A stretch of DNA of 38,444 bases from JASJGK01 sp033791585. Its GTDB lineage: Bacteria > SAR324 > XYD2-FULL-50-16. The DNA lies in the NCBI GenBank assembly GCA_033791585.1, contig JASJGK010000298.1, positions 1-38,444 of the forward strand, given 5' to 3'. Shown here piece by piece: positions 16,474-24,227 of this stretch. The notes under the pieces were generated by a model that did no database searches, was not told where the DNA came from, and was given only the letters and a program-made list of their open reading frames with translations. A program made the position numbers and the translations under genes. Positions within the stretch are counted from its first letter, which is position 1. Every line of letters begins with the position of its first letter.

Positions 16474-17253
16474 ATGAAAAAGACGATAGCGTTACTTTTA
16501 CTGTTTCTAACCCCATTCAGTTTATTTGCCTTTGACCATAGCTATAAATCCTATGGGGAGTTTTTAGCTCAAAATGTGGTCATTGTTAAAACCCACTCTC
16601 TAGTACGCTATCTAAACATAAAAGATGATCCTAATAAATTTGAACTAATTTTAGAAAGCTTTGCAAATGTGGAAAAGGACGACTTTGATACATGGACAAA
16701 AACCCAACAGCAGGCTTTTTTAATTAACGCCTATAACGCTCTTGTAATCAAGTTAATCTACCCTCATATTTACGAAATTGACTCTATCGAAGACATTGGT
16801 GGAATGTTCTACTATCCTTTTAGAGACGATTTTTTTGTTTTGCTCGGGGAAGAGAGAGACCTGAACTCTATAAGGAGAGATTTATCTTATGAAAAAACGC
16901 AGGATGCGCGTTTTTTCTTTACTCTTTGCAACTCAGCTATCACTAGTCCAGATCTTTATGAGCAGCCCTTTACAGCAGAAAAACTGGAAAACCAGCTTGA
17001 AGCTAGAACGTTTAAATTTATGCAAGACCCGTCCAAAAACTCTGCTCGATTCGCCAAGATTAAATACGTTTCACTTTCATCCCTATTGAAAGATATTGAA
17101 CCTGATATAAAGCAACAATATGGGAGTTTAAGAAACTTTATTGTCAAGTACATGGCTCAAGACCTAAAAGAAAAACAATACCACATTGCGCAGAAAACTA
17201 CTTTTATCGTTTATAAGGATTTTAGCATGCGATTAAATAAAAAAGCAGAATAA
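16474..17253 (+). CDS. Exported DUF547 protein
   Basis: 259 residues with a signal peptide (MKKTIALLLLFLTPFSLFAF, cleavage near residue 19-20). The DUF547 core is recognisable: FDTWTKTQQQAFLINAYNAL near 70-90, then a loop with YYPFRDDFF, LNSIRRDL, and FFTLCNSAITSPDL. In other DUF547 proteins that region reads similarly around a conserved Cys and His; here Cys152 is present and the usual following residues differ. The family fold resembles papain-like/transglutaminase proteins, but no activity is established to my knowledge. It overlaps the next gene at TAATG, so it is made together with the YcgN-like protein. Likely periplasmic. Confidence 0.82.
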   Translation: MKKTIALLLLFLTPFSLFAFDHSYKSYGEFLAQNVVIVKTHSLVRYLNIKDDPNKFELILESFANVEKDDFDTWTKTQQQAFLINAYNALVIKLIYPHIYEIDSIEDIGGMFYYPFRDDFFVLLGEERDLNSIRRDLSYEKTQDARFFFTLCNSAITSPDLYEQPFTAEKLENQLEARTFKFMQDPSKNSARFAKIKYVSLSSLLKDIEPDIKQQYGSLRNFIVKYMAQDLKEKQYHIAQKTTFIVYKDFSMRLNKKAE

Positions 17254-17696
17254 TGAGCGAGAAATTTTGGGAAGAAAAGCATCTAGAAGACCTCTCAAAA
17301 CAAGAGTGGGAATCCCTCTGTGACCACTGTGGGCTTTGTTGCCTGCATAAATTAATAGATGAGAGTGACCAGATAATAGAATATACTTCTGTTGTTTGCA
17401 ATCTTCTGGAATTGGGCAATTGTCAGTGTACCGTCTATAGCCAGCGCAATGAGAAAAGACCCGATTGCTTGCCCATCACTGTTACAGAAATCGCTATGCC
17501 AGGCCTTTTACCTGCCACTTGTGCTTATTTGCTTTTATACAACGGAAAAGAACTGCCAGACTGGCACCCACTATTGACGGGCAGTAAAAATAGCGCTGTC
17601 GAATCAGGGCATTCCGTCAAAGAAATGGCCATCCCCCAAGCCCAAGTGGATATGGACGATATTGAAGACTACATCTTAGACCAGACTATAAACTAA
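17253..17696 (+). CDS. YcgN/UPF0260-family Cys-rich protein
   Basis: 147 residues, close to the E. coli YcgN length. The N-terminus MSEKFWEEKHLEDLS, the CDHCGLCCLHKL cluster (Cys23, 26, 29, 30), CQC near 57-59, DC at 71-72, TCAYLLL at 89-95 and WHPLLTGSK at 104-112 match that family closely. The Cys pattern also fits the wider YkgJ-type CxxCxxCC putative metal-binding proteins. The function is unknown; a Zn or Fe-S site is plausible. It is translation-coupled (TAATG) to the DUF547 gene. It is cytosolic by lack of signal, whereas its partner is exported. Confidence 0.92.
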   Translation: MSEKFWEEKHLEDLSKQEWESLCDHCGLCCLHKLIDESDQIIEYTSVVCNLLELGNCQCTVYSQRNEKRPDCLPITVTEIAMPGLLPATCAYLLLYNGKELPDWHPLLTGSKNSAVESGHSVKEMAIPQAQVDMDDIEDYILDQTIN

Positions 17697-17770
17697 TCGG
17701 AACTTAGATCTTATTTTAAAGCTTGGAATAAAATAGCCGGAAACTACAAGGCAATAAAAAGCGCCTTAAA

Positions 17771-17782
17771 GCCTGATCAGGC
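17771..17782. repeat. Perfect 12-bp palindrome between ycgN-like gene and OMP gene
   Basis: GCCTGATCAGGC is its own reverse complement and stands alone in the 249-nt convergent gap. It could be a protein-binding site or chance. The rest of that gap holds only the terminator next to the OMP gene. Confidence 0.3.
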
Positions 17783-17885
17783 CCCTAGGTTTGTATAGTT
17801 TTTAGATGCTTTAGCAAATTACCGCAAACTCATTATCCAAGTCTACAAATCACCGATACATCTAAAGAATTCGGAAAAAGTTCTT

Positions 17886-17932
17886 TAATAAAAAACTTGA
17901 GCCTAGCCTATCTAAGCCCACTCAAGTTCTTT
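17886..17932. terminator. Terminator between convergent YcgN-like and OMP-like genes
   Basis: AACTTGAG (17894-17901) pairs perfectly with CTCAAGTT (17921-17928); the loop can add a few pairs (CCTAG with CTAAG). A-run before and T-rich after, so it can serve both directions. It lies 18 nt from the minus-strand stop at 17946. Confidence 0.65.
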
Positions 17933-17945
17933 TACCTAAAGCTAC

Positions 17946-18743
17946 TTAAAAGGAAAAACCAACCTGTACCACTAGTAAACCAGGCAGGCCGTGAATTTGC
18001 TTAAAGATGTCTTCCCCTTTAGCTAATTCGTCTTCGGCTTCTGCAGTGGTGTAACCGACATTATTGGTTACGGTATAGCTATAATCATGGCTGAGGACAG
18101 CATTGTAAACAAGCCAATCGACCCCAAGAGTCATACCCCAATCAAATTGCCACATGTTACCAATCCCTAGACTTGCAACGGTCGCTGTAGAAGTTACGGT
18201 CGCTTCGGCTTCGGCATCATAGGTATAGGTTTCCCCCTCATAAGTCTCTGACAGGGTTTCCTCGACTAGATAACTACCTTCAAATGTGCGGTGATAAACC
18301 CCAAGCTTTATGTTAAAGCTGTTGCCTGGAAACCAACGGAAATAAAAGCCGCTGTTTTTATAATCCAAGGCGAATGTACTTGTGTCGTCGGTATCTTCAT
18401 AAGAAAAACTCCCTATCTCAAAGGCAGCCATAAAGTCTTCGTTGACGATGTACCCGAGGCTAACAGGTTGGGTAATTGAATCGACAGATATACCAATGGG
18501 TGTGATACCCAAATGAATCACGGATTCAGATCTATTTTTTTCGCTTCCGCCTTGATTAGAATAGGAAAAATCTTCTGGTTCTTCATCCTCTTTTTTTTCC
18601 GCTTCTTCTGTAACTTTAGCAGTCTCTTCTATTGCATTAGTTTTGTCCGTATCTACCACTTTATCTGTGGCATCTGTTTCCTGAGCAGAAACGGAAAAAC
18701 TGAAGCTGAAAAACATTGCTAGTAAAATTAATTTGCGTAACAT
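17946..18743 (-). CDS. Probable outer-membrane beta-barrel protein, unknown function
   Basis: 265 residues. Signal peptide MLRKLILLAMFFSFSFSVSA with cleavage before QETDA. A highly acidic, low-complexity stretch of about 45 residues (Glu/Asp/Lys/Thr-rich) follows. The remainder, from about residue 72, alternates polar and hydrophobic residues in short strands (SVIHLGITPIGISVD, GFYFRWFPGNSFNIKLGVYH, WGMTLGVDWLVYNAVLS) and ends VVQVGFSF; a C-terminal Phe is the usual signal for BAM-assisted insertion. About eight to ten strands seem possible. No family name can be given. A good AAGGGA box precedes the ATG. It lies downstream of the MarR gene on the same strand, 146 nt away. Confidence 0.72.
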   Translation of the reverse strand: MLRKLILLAMFFSFSFSVSAQETDATDKVVDTDKTNAIEETAKVTEEAEKKEDEEPEDFSYSNQGGSEKNRSESVIHLGITPIGISVDSITQPVSLGYIVNEDFMAAFEIGSFSYEDTDDTSTFALDYKNSGFYFRWFPGNSFNIKLGVYHRTFEGSYLVEETLSETYEGETYTYDAEAEATVTSTATVASLGIGNMWQFDWGMTLGVDWLVYNAVLSHDYSYTVTNNVGYTTAEAEDELAKGEDIFKQIHGLPGLLVVQVGFSF

Positions 18744-18889
18744 CTGTCCCTTTTTTTTTTAATTTAATCTCATCCTGATAAATGTAAATTTACTATCTAT
18801 CACTTATATATTTTATGCAGGCATTTTTTAATAAAACAATAACTCTTTTAAGTATTGAAAAATCAACCTCAATTTTTAAGTCTAAAAAT

Positions 18890-19396
18890 CTATTCTTCTG
18901 CCAAACGTCCAGTATCTAATATAGGTGATGCGTCAATGTTTTCAGCTTCCATCAGCTCTACAATCCTCTCTAAGGCTTGACTGATAGAGGACTGCTCTAT
19001 GTCAGGGAGGTTTTGGAGAGCACTCACTAATTTATCTTGCAGCGGTGAAGGGGCTCTTGTGATCACTTCTCTGCCGTGTTCACTAAGGGCAATTACTTGG
19101 GCCCTTCTATCTGTAGTGCTCCTTTCCCTTGAGATCAAACCCTTTGCTTGCAGACGGTCTAAAATCCCGACTAAGGTGCTAGCGCTAAGAAAGACTTTTT
19201 CGGCCAAGGATTTTTGACCAACTGGCTCTAATTCTTCAATAGCAAGCAGGCAAACTAACTGGGGTGATGTTAGACTCACCTCTATGGAAAGCCTTTTGGA
19301 ATGTTGGTCTACGGCTCGAATGATTCGCCTTAATGACTGTAAAATCTGCAAATCCAAACGTTTTGAAGGCAGGTCTTGGCTTTTTTCCTGATTCAC
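18890..19396 (-). CDS. MarR-family transcriptional regulator
   Basis: 168 residues. The winged-helix core spans about 40-125: SLTSPQLVCLLAIEELEP, then GQKSLAEKVFLSASTLVGIL (helix-turn-helix), then DRLQAKGLISRERSTTDRRA, where the DRR wing motif of MarR proteins is clear. N- and C-terminal helices would form the dimer interface. The start is GTG at 19396 with an AAGGAG box 5 nt upstream. The gene is divergent from kamA, and an 18-bp dyad typical of MarR operators overlaps the kamA -35 box, so it probably represses kamA and perhaps itself. The ligand is unknown; no redox Cys of the OhrR type is visible (the only Cys lies in the first half, in LVCLL). Confidence 0.9.
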   Translation of the reverse strand: MNQEKSQDLPSKRLDLQILQSLRRIIRAVDQHSKRLSIEVSLTSPQLVCLLAIEELEPVGQKSLAEKVFLSASTLVGILDRLQAKGLISRERSTTDRRAQVIALSEHGREVITRAPSPLQDKLVSALQNLPDIEQSSISQALERIVELMEAENIDASPILDTGRLAEE

Positions 19397-19473
19397 TTAT
19401 CTCCTTTTTTACCCTTTATTTATGACAAACCGAAAAAAAATGCAACTTTCTGCAAAATTACTTTGAGTAAGAT

Positions 19474-19507
19474 TAGTTTGACAACGAACTATTCTGGGTG
19501 TTATATT
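19474..19507 (+). promoter_or_regulatory. kamA promoter with overlapping MarR-type operator
   Basis: -35 TTGACA (19478-19483), 18-nt spacer, -10 TATATT (19502-19507). The dyad TAGTTTGACAACGAACTA (19474-19491; arms TAGTTTG and CGAACTA, 6 of 7 complementary) covers the -35 box. The TAGTT-n-AACTA form matches known MarR/OhrR-type operators. Confidence 0.6.
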
Positions 19508-19541
19508 AAGTAATCCACAAAACATTCAAAAAAAATACCCC

Positions 19542-20717
19542 ATGAACAGCAATATATCCGACGAAGAATCGAGGCTTATGGCTTCTCTCCCCGACTGGCG
19601 AGAAGAAGCCTTACACAACATTTCTACAGTATCCAAACTCAAAGAATACATCTCCCTCAGCCCTGAGGAAGAAACGGATTTAGAAGCTATCATCAAGCTT
19701 CACCCCATGAATATTCCCCGCTACTATATGGGGTTGATCGACAAAAATGATCCCAATGACCCAATCCGCAAGCTTGCAATACCTTCCAAGGAAGAACTTG
19801 TTATAGCGGGCGCCATGGGCGAAACCACTGGCGACCCTTACGGCGATGATAAGCACAGCAAAGGCCACGGAATCCTACACAAATACAGTTACTCCGCTTT
19901 AGTTGTGGCCACTGAATATTGCGCCATGTATTGCCGCCATTGTTTTAGAAAAAGTCTGGTTGGCTTAGAGAATGACAAGGTTGCCGACTCCTTTATTGAA
20001 GCTGCAAAATACATTGCAGAGCATAAGGAAATTACCAACGTGATCATCTCAGGTGGTGACCCTATGATGTTGCCCACCAAGGTATTGGCCAGAATCTTAG
20101 ACTCCTTAAAAGACATTGACCATCTCAACTACGTGCGAATTGCTACTCGGGCACCTGTAACTAATCCAAGTCGGTTTTTTGATCCTGAGCTAATAACTTT
20201 GCTTGAGGACTTTAACAAAAAGAAGGCGCTCTACGTTCCGACTCACTTTAATCATGTTAATGAAATCACAGCACAATCGACCAAAGCCGTTTCTATGATC
20301 CGCTCTGCTGGCATCACGGTAAACAATCAGGCCGTATTGTTAAAGGGTGTCAACGATTCAGCAGACGCTCTAGAAGATTTGATGAATGGGCTGTTACGCA
20401 TCGGAGTTAGTCCTTATTATCTATACCAATGTATGCCTGTTGCAAGGGTAAGAAACCACTTTCAGATCCCTTTAAAAGCCGCAATTGATATGGTAGATGA
20501 AGCGAAACAGCGATTGGATGGTTACGCCAAACGCTTTAAATTCATCATGGGCCATGATAGCGGTAAAATTGAAATTATAGGCAGGATAGAAGATAAACTA
20601 GTCTTAAAGCAGATTCACTCTAGGCAAGAAACCCCAAAAGAAGCTTCAAAAGTTTTTTTAAGGCAACTTGACGACCACGGTGGTTGGCTAGACGATTTTG
20701 CTGAAATAACTCCTTAG
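19542..20717 (+). CDS. KamA-family radical SAM aminomutase-like protein
   Basis: 391 residues. The radical SAM cluster motif is CAMYCRHC (Cys127, 131, 134), followed by SGGDP at 170-174 and the RIATRAP strand typical of lysine 2,3-aminomutases. Lys342 in HDSGKIE is the likely PLP-binding lysine. Lysine aminomutase of Clostridium has Asp293 (in YQCD) and Asp330 holding the substrate amine; here the first reads YQCM (Met298) and no acidic residue is clearly placed for the second. The C-terminal zinc-binding extension of the clostridial enzyme is also missing. It is therefore probably not a true lysine 2,3-aminomutase; the substrate is unknown. No lysine-fermentation genes are nearby. Control by the divergent MarR protein is likely. 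Confidence 0.85.
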   Translation: MNSNISDEESRLMASLPDWREEALHNISTVSKLKEYISLSPEEETDLEAIIKLHPMNIPRYYMGLIDKNDPNDPIRKLAIPSKEELVIAGAMGETTGDPYGDDKHSKGHGILHKYSYSALVVATEYCAMYCRHCFRKSLVGLENDKVADSFIEAAKYIAEHKEITNVIISGGDPMMLPTKVLARILDSLKDIDHLNYVRIATRAPVTNPSRFFDPELITLLEDFNKKKALYVPTHFNHVNEITAQSTKAVSMIRSAGITVNNQAVLLKGVNDSADALEDLMNGLLRIGVSPYYLYQCMPVARVRNHFQIPLKAAIDMVDEAKQRLDGYAKRFKFIMGHDSGKIEIIGRIEDKLVLKQIHSRQETPKEASKVFLRQLDDHGGWLDDFAEITP

Positions 20718-20824
20718 AGTTCGCATTTTAGGCCAGGAACCACATTTCTGGTCTCACAAGTTAAAGGTTTGGATTCCTTTTTTTCAAGCCTTTGATTCTA
20801 AATTTTTACCACAGGCTGATTGCC

Positions 20825-21418
20825 TCAAGCATCTGGATAAAGCTCCTTCATCCAAAAGCAGGTCTTTAAATCAAGCTCTGTGCCTCTTGCCTCTAAAGAT
20901 GCAACCAATCCTTGGAACACCTCAGGTGTCAAATTTTGGCCCGCTTTAAACTTTCCAGTTATTTCTCTTGGGTCTAACTCGAACAAAGTCATGGCCTTTA
21001 CTTGTTTTTCTGTAATTTCTGGAAAATTCCCCTCTGGCTGTAAATGACGCATCATTGAGTCCAACACTTTAATTTTTAACTCTGGCTCTCCAACAAATTT
21101 CACAACGCCTCCCATGCTTAAAGACAAAAAGAATTGGGTTGCGTTGCATGACTTAGTCGGATCAGTGAAAAAGGAAGGAATCAGACTTAATGGCTCCACT
21201 ATGTTAAAGTGAACATTTGGATTAATTTCTAAGGATTTAATTTTTTTCCCCACCAAAGCCGAGTGAAAATAGATTTTCCCTTCAAAATAGGCGTAATTTA
21301 GCGGGACTTGGTAAGGTGTCATACCCTCTGAAATCATAGCCAAGGTGCCGTAGTGGCAATCTTGAAGAATTTTATTTTGCAATTTTACTGTGGTGATTAA
21401 AAACTCTTTGCGGCGCAT
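20825..21418 (-). CDS. Pyridoxamine 5'-phosphate oxidase-like (NimA-type) flavin-binding protein
   Basis: 197 residues. The N-terminus (ILQDCHYGTLAMISEGMTPY, VPLNYAYFEGKIYFHSALVG, KIKSLEINPNVHFNIVEP) matches the PNPOx-like split-barrel group that includes NimA/nitroimidazole-resistance and related proteins binding FMN or F420/heme. The C-terminal half contributes FELDPREITGKF, common in this subgroup. Exact activity is unknown. It is convergent with kamA and separated from cytochrome c4 by a divergent gap. The ATG is at 21418. It has no operon partner. Confidence 0.82.
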   Translation of the reverse strand: MRRKEFLITTVKLQNKILQDCHYGTLAMISEGMTPYQVPLNYAYFEGKIYFHSALVGKKIKSLEINPNVHFNIVEPLSLIPSFFTDPTKSCNATQFFLSLSMGGVVKFVGEPELKIKVLDSMMRHLQPEGNFPEITEKQVKAMTLFELDPREITGKFKAGQNLTPEVFQGLVASLEARGTELDLKTCFWMKELYPDA

Positions 21419-21508
21419 AAAAACTCAGATGTATATAGATTTTAGTATATTCCATTTTTTGACTAAAGTAAAAAAATGCATTTTAAATTACGAAAACGGG
21501 AAATGTGC

Positions 21509-21536
21509 TTGAATAAATTCTTCTTTGAGGTATATT
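21509..21536 (+). promoter_or_regulatory. Candidate promoter of cytochrome c4
   Basis: -35 TTGAAT (21509-21514, 4 of 6), 16-nt spacer, -10 TATATT (21531-21536, 5 of 6), about 50 nt before the start codon. Confidence 0.42.
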
Positions 21537-21583
21537 ATCTTTAATCAAATTTGAATTTGAAACTATCGTGCCCCTAAATAAAT

Positions 21584-22222
21584 ATGAGAAAAACACTTTT
21601 TAAAAGTCTAAGCCTAGTAGGCTTTTTGGTAATGTTCATTGCTCCAACACAGGTTTTTGCAGTCAACGGAAAACAACTTTATAATGACAAACTCTGTTCT
21701 GGTTGTCATGGTAAAGATGGTAAAACATCTAGTCCACAATTTCCTCACCTTGCTGGGCAAAACCAGCAATATCTAGAAAACCAGTTCAAGGCAATTGTTT
21801 CTGGAAAGAGAAAATTAGGCAGTTCTGTTTTAATGAAAAACCACCCTAAACTTCAAAACTTTAAGGAAGGTGACATCCAAGCCATTACTAACTATTTAAG
21901 TACTCTTCCAAGAGCCATCCAAACTACTAAAGCCGCTCCATCCGCTATTGCAGCGGGAGAAAAGGTTTATGCTAAAATTGGTTGTAAGCAATGCCACGGA
22001 GTTGCCGGTAAAGGCATGCCCGCTGGTAGCCCTAAAAAATACAATGCCTATCCAAAGTTGAACGGTCAGCATGCAATTTACATTTATAGCCAACTAGAGC
22101 ATATTTTAGCTGGTACAAGAGTAAATGATAACGCTGGGATCATGTTAAAGCAGCTTAAGAAAGCAAAACTTTCAAAAGCAGACTTAAAATCCCTAGCAGC
22201 ATATTTGTCAGCTCAGAATTAA
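21584..22222 (+). CDS. Diheme cytochrome c4-type protein
   Basis: 212 residues with a signal peptide (cleavage near VFA-VNG, residue 26). Two cytochrome c domains each carry CXXCH: CSGCH at 38-42 and CKQCH at 134-138. Met ligands are probably Met84 (SSVLMKNH) and Met187 (AGIMLKQ). This is the two-domain cytochrome c4 plan: a periplasmic electron carrier, usually between the bc1 complex and terminal oxidases. No oxidase genes are adjacent. No strong Shine-Dalgarno is visible in front of the ATG. yhbY follows 70 nt downstream, beyond a hairpin. Confidence 0.93.
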   Translation: MRKTLFKSLSLVGFLVMFIAPTQVFAVNGKQLYNDKLCSGCHGKDGKTSSPQFPHLAGQNQQYLENQFKAIVSGKRKLGSSVLMKNHPKLQNFKEGDIQAITNYLSTLPRAIQTTKAAPSAIAAGEKVYAKIGCKQCHGVAGKGMPAGSPKKYNAYPKLNGQHAIYIYSQLEHILAGTRVNDNAGIMLKQLKKAKLSKADLKSLAAYLSAQN

Positions 22223-22237
22223 GACATTGCCAGAGTG

Positions 22238-22267
22238 TAAGAAAGAGGTTACAAAATCTCTTTCTTA
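22238..22267 (+). other. Hairpin between cytochrome c4 and yhbY
   Basis: TAAGAAAGAG (22238-22247) pairs perfectly with CTCTTTCTTA (22258-22267) around a 10-nt loop. There is no T-run after it, so it may be an mRNA-stabilising or processing hairpin rather than a terminator. Confidence 0.5.
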
Positions 22268-22292
22268 TCACAACTTACCCCTCCTATAAAAA

Positions 22293-22592
22293 ATGACTCC
22301 ACTAAGCGGCAAACAGAAGAGCCACCTTAGATCCCTAGGGCATCATCTTAAACCTCTTTTGCAAGTTGGCAAAGGCGGCATTACTGATTCCTTCATTGAT
22401 CAACTCAAAATAATCTTAGAAACACACGAATTGATTAAAATCAAGGTGATCAAGAATTCTGACCTCGATTTGAGCGAAGCAGAAGAACAAATCACAAGCA
22501 AACTCCCTTGCCAAATAGCGCAAAAGATTGGGAAAACCCTTTTGATTTACTTACCTAACCAAGAAGAACCAAAAATCAAGATACCTAAATAG
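22293..22592 (+). CDS. yhbY: YhbY/CRM-domain RNA-binding protein
   Basis: 99 residues, the size of stand-alone CRM-domain proteins. LSGKQKSHLRSLGHHLKPLLQVGKGGITDSF at the N-terminus carries the GKGG motif of the family, followed by an LIKIKV strand. YhbY associates with pre-50S ribosomal particles in E. coli and helps ribosome assembly. Here it follows cytochrome c4, not the more usual ftsH/greA neighbours. The region after the stop (CTTTTTTT) may terminate it, but the stem in front is only 4 bp. Confidence 0.93.
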   Translation: MTPLSGKQKSHLRSLGHHLKPLLQVGKGGITDSFIDQLKIILETHELIKIKVIKNSDLDLSEAEEQITSKLPCQIAQKIGKTLLIYLPNQEEPKIKIPK

Positions 22593-22665
22593 GCTTTTTT
22601 TAGAATACTTTCAGTTAAGTAAGATCTTAATGACAAGTAAAATGATTCTAAGATAAAAGGAAGCA

Positions 22666-23023
22666 AAGATTGGTTATATTAACCTAGGGACCATTGCCCT
22701 TGCCTGTGTTGAAGAATTTTATAACAGTTTGCTTGGCATGAAACAATTATTTAAGACTGAAACCCAAATGACCTAGGGTGAGGATTTTCATTCTCCTAGG
22801 CTTTGCATTACTTTGCCTTACAATCAGGAAACCTCTAGTGCTGGCAACGGGGTTATGGTTGTTTTAAAAGTAGGGAGCAATGAACTTGTTTCCAGCCTTT
22901 ATAAAAAGGCTATTAGTCTTGGTGCTAAGGATGAAGGTTTTCCTGGCCTAAGGGGTAAAAAATTTTGGTGCCTACTTTAGGGATTTAGATGGAAATAAAC
23001 TTAATTTTCATCATAACAAATGA
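22666..23023 (+). pseudogene. Decayed VOC/glyoxalase-family gene
   Basis: Reading from 22666 the frame gives IGYINLGT, then EEFYNSLLGMK, which is the N-terminal VOC pattern (domain start, then FYxxLLG), and later KKAISLGAKDEGFPGLRG. Three lesions are visible. The expected start codon position is AAG, although an AAAGGAAG box lies just upstream. An in-frame TAG is at 22774-22776. The frame then shifts near 22960-22968: the C-terminal VOC motif AYFRDLDGNKLNF continues only in the +1 frame and ends at TGA 23021-23023. Joined, the product would be about 118 residues, a normal size for single-domain VOC proteins. Similarity is good enough to name the family; the original substrate is unknown. It fills most of the gap after yhbY. 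Confidence 0.82.
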
Positions 23024-23083
23024 GTGCCATCTTAGTGTATAGACTCAACTAGCCTTGCACTGTATGCAGAACTAAAAAACTAA

Positions 23084-23260
23084 TCACTCTTCTTCTTTAT
23101 TCTGCTCTAATTCTTGTCTTTTTTGTTCTTCAAGCTCTTGCTCTTTCATAATCTTATCTTGGAGCTTATCAATCCCAAAGAAAAAACTCAGTATCGCTGC
23201 CATAAAGCCCATCATGAACAGAAACATCACTAATAGCAGTATGATTTCTTTGGTTCCCAT
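23084..23260 (-). CDS. Small single-pass membrane protein, 58 residues
   Basis: ATG at 23260, with AAAGGAAAT 4-12 nt upstream, to TGA at 23084-23086. The product has one hydrophobic helix at 6-30 (IILLLVMFLFMMGFMAAILS) and then a strongly charged Glu/Lys/Gln-rich helix, residues 36-58, which looks like a short coiled coil facing the cytosol. The layout (short N-terminus, membrane helix, charged coil) is like many small envelope or regulatory proteins. Same strand as mscS and just downstream of it (103 nt), so it may be the last gene of that operon. No family recognised. The gene is supported by its ribosome site, its clean TM pattern and its length. Confidence 0.62.
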   Translation of the reverse strand: MGTKEIILLLVMFLFMMGFMAAILSFFFGIDKLQDKIMKEQELEEQKRQELEQNKEEE

Positions 23261-23363
23261 TGTATTTCCTTTTATTTATTATGTAGATTGTTTTTAGTCT
23301 TACTTTAATTCGTTTTCTTTTTCTGCTATAAAATTTACATTTTGCTTCTTCAACTTTTGCGTT

Positions 23364-24227
23364 TCAGAGCGAATGAAGCTTTAAATCTGCTTTTTTAAAT
23401 CGAGTCAAAATTTCTTCCCAAAGTTCATGTTCGCTACTCCTTCGTTGCCTCGGTGGGCATAGGTATCGCAAAGTTAAATTAAGAGATTTTTCTGTAACCT
23501 TAGTGTATATTATGGGGGCCAAATTTTGGTAGACCATTAAGTAGCGTTCATTAGCCTCATCAATGGCTTTTGTTGCTTCCTTTTCTAAATTGGGTAGCTT
23601 GGCAGCTATGACTTCTTGTAATACTTCTTTAGCTCTTTCCCAGTCGACATCTAAGGCAAGGTGAATGGTTAATTCATTCCACACATAGTGGAACCCTTGA
23701 CTGTAATTGATAATAGGGTCGGCAAAGACTTTCAAATTAGGCACATGAATGATTCCCCCAGTGCTTTGGTCCGCTTCAACCCAAGCGCCAACTTCAATCA
23801 TAATAAAACGAAAGATGCTGGTATCGATAACATCACCCTTAAAATTTCCGATTTGGATGCGGTCGCCAACAGCAAATGGTTTTCTCCAAATGATAAACAA
23901 CCAACCAGCAAGGCTTAAAAAGGGTTCTTTCCAAGTGATGACCAATGCAGCTGCGATTAGACCCAAAAAGGTCATAAAGAGGGATAATGACTGGGTCCAT
24001 TGGTAAGCGATAGTGACAATGGTAAAGGTGTTAGCTATATAGTAGCTGGTCTTTTTCCACTGGAAGTATTTTTGAGGGGTAACCTTCTGCTTTTTTACTA
24101 TGCGCAAAAGACTAGACCGAAAAAACCAAATGAATACAACTGAGACTAAGGTAATAGCCAGCTTAATAAAAAAGGCCTGGTCAAACTGCAAAGTCAAATG
24201 AGCCAAAACCTCTTGCATTCGGCCCAT
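23364..24227 (-). CDS. MscS-family mechanosensitive channel
   Basis: 287 residues from the ATG at 24227, which overlaps the HAD stop codon as TAATG; an in-frame GTG at 24233 is the alternative. Hydrophobic segments near 20-40, 55-75 and 80-110 are followed by the MscS beta-domain signature: KPFAVGDRIQIGNFKGDVID near 118-137 and GGIIHVPNLKVFADPIINYSQ near 158-178. The channel opens under membrane tension on osmotic downshift. It has three TM helices and no extra domain. It ends the rodZ-glmS operon, followed perhaps by the 58-residue protein. The pairing with cell-wall precursor genes makes sense for envelope integrity. Confidence 0.92.
   Translation of the reverse strand: MGRMQEVLAHLTLQFDQAFFIKLAITLVSVVFIWFFRSSLLRIVKKQKVTPQKYFQWKKTSYYIANTFTIVTIAYQWTQSLSLFMTFLGLIAAALVITWKEPFLSLAGWLFIIWRKPFAVGDRIQIGNFKGDVIDTSIFRFIMIEVGAWVEADQSTGGIIHVPNLKVFADPIINYSQGFHYVWNELTIHLALDVDWERAKEVLQEVIAAKLPNLEKEATKAIDEANERYLMVYQNLAPIIYTKVTEKSLNLTLRYLCPPRQRRSSEHELWEEILTRFKKADLKLHSL

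Noticed and set aside
19397..19541. Lysine riboswitch upstream of kamA
   Set aside because: The gap is 145 nt, and the promoter places only about 35-40 nt of leader before the ATG; no aptamer could fit.
22774..22776. TAG in the VOC gene as a possible recoded codon
   Set aside because: A downstream frameshift and a lost start codon exist in addition, so pseudogene decay explains the data better than pyrrolysine or readthrough.
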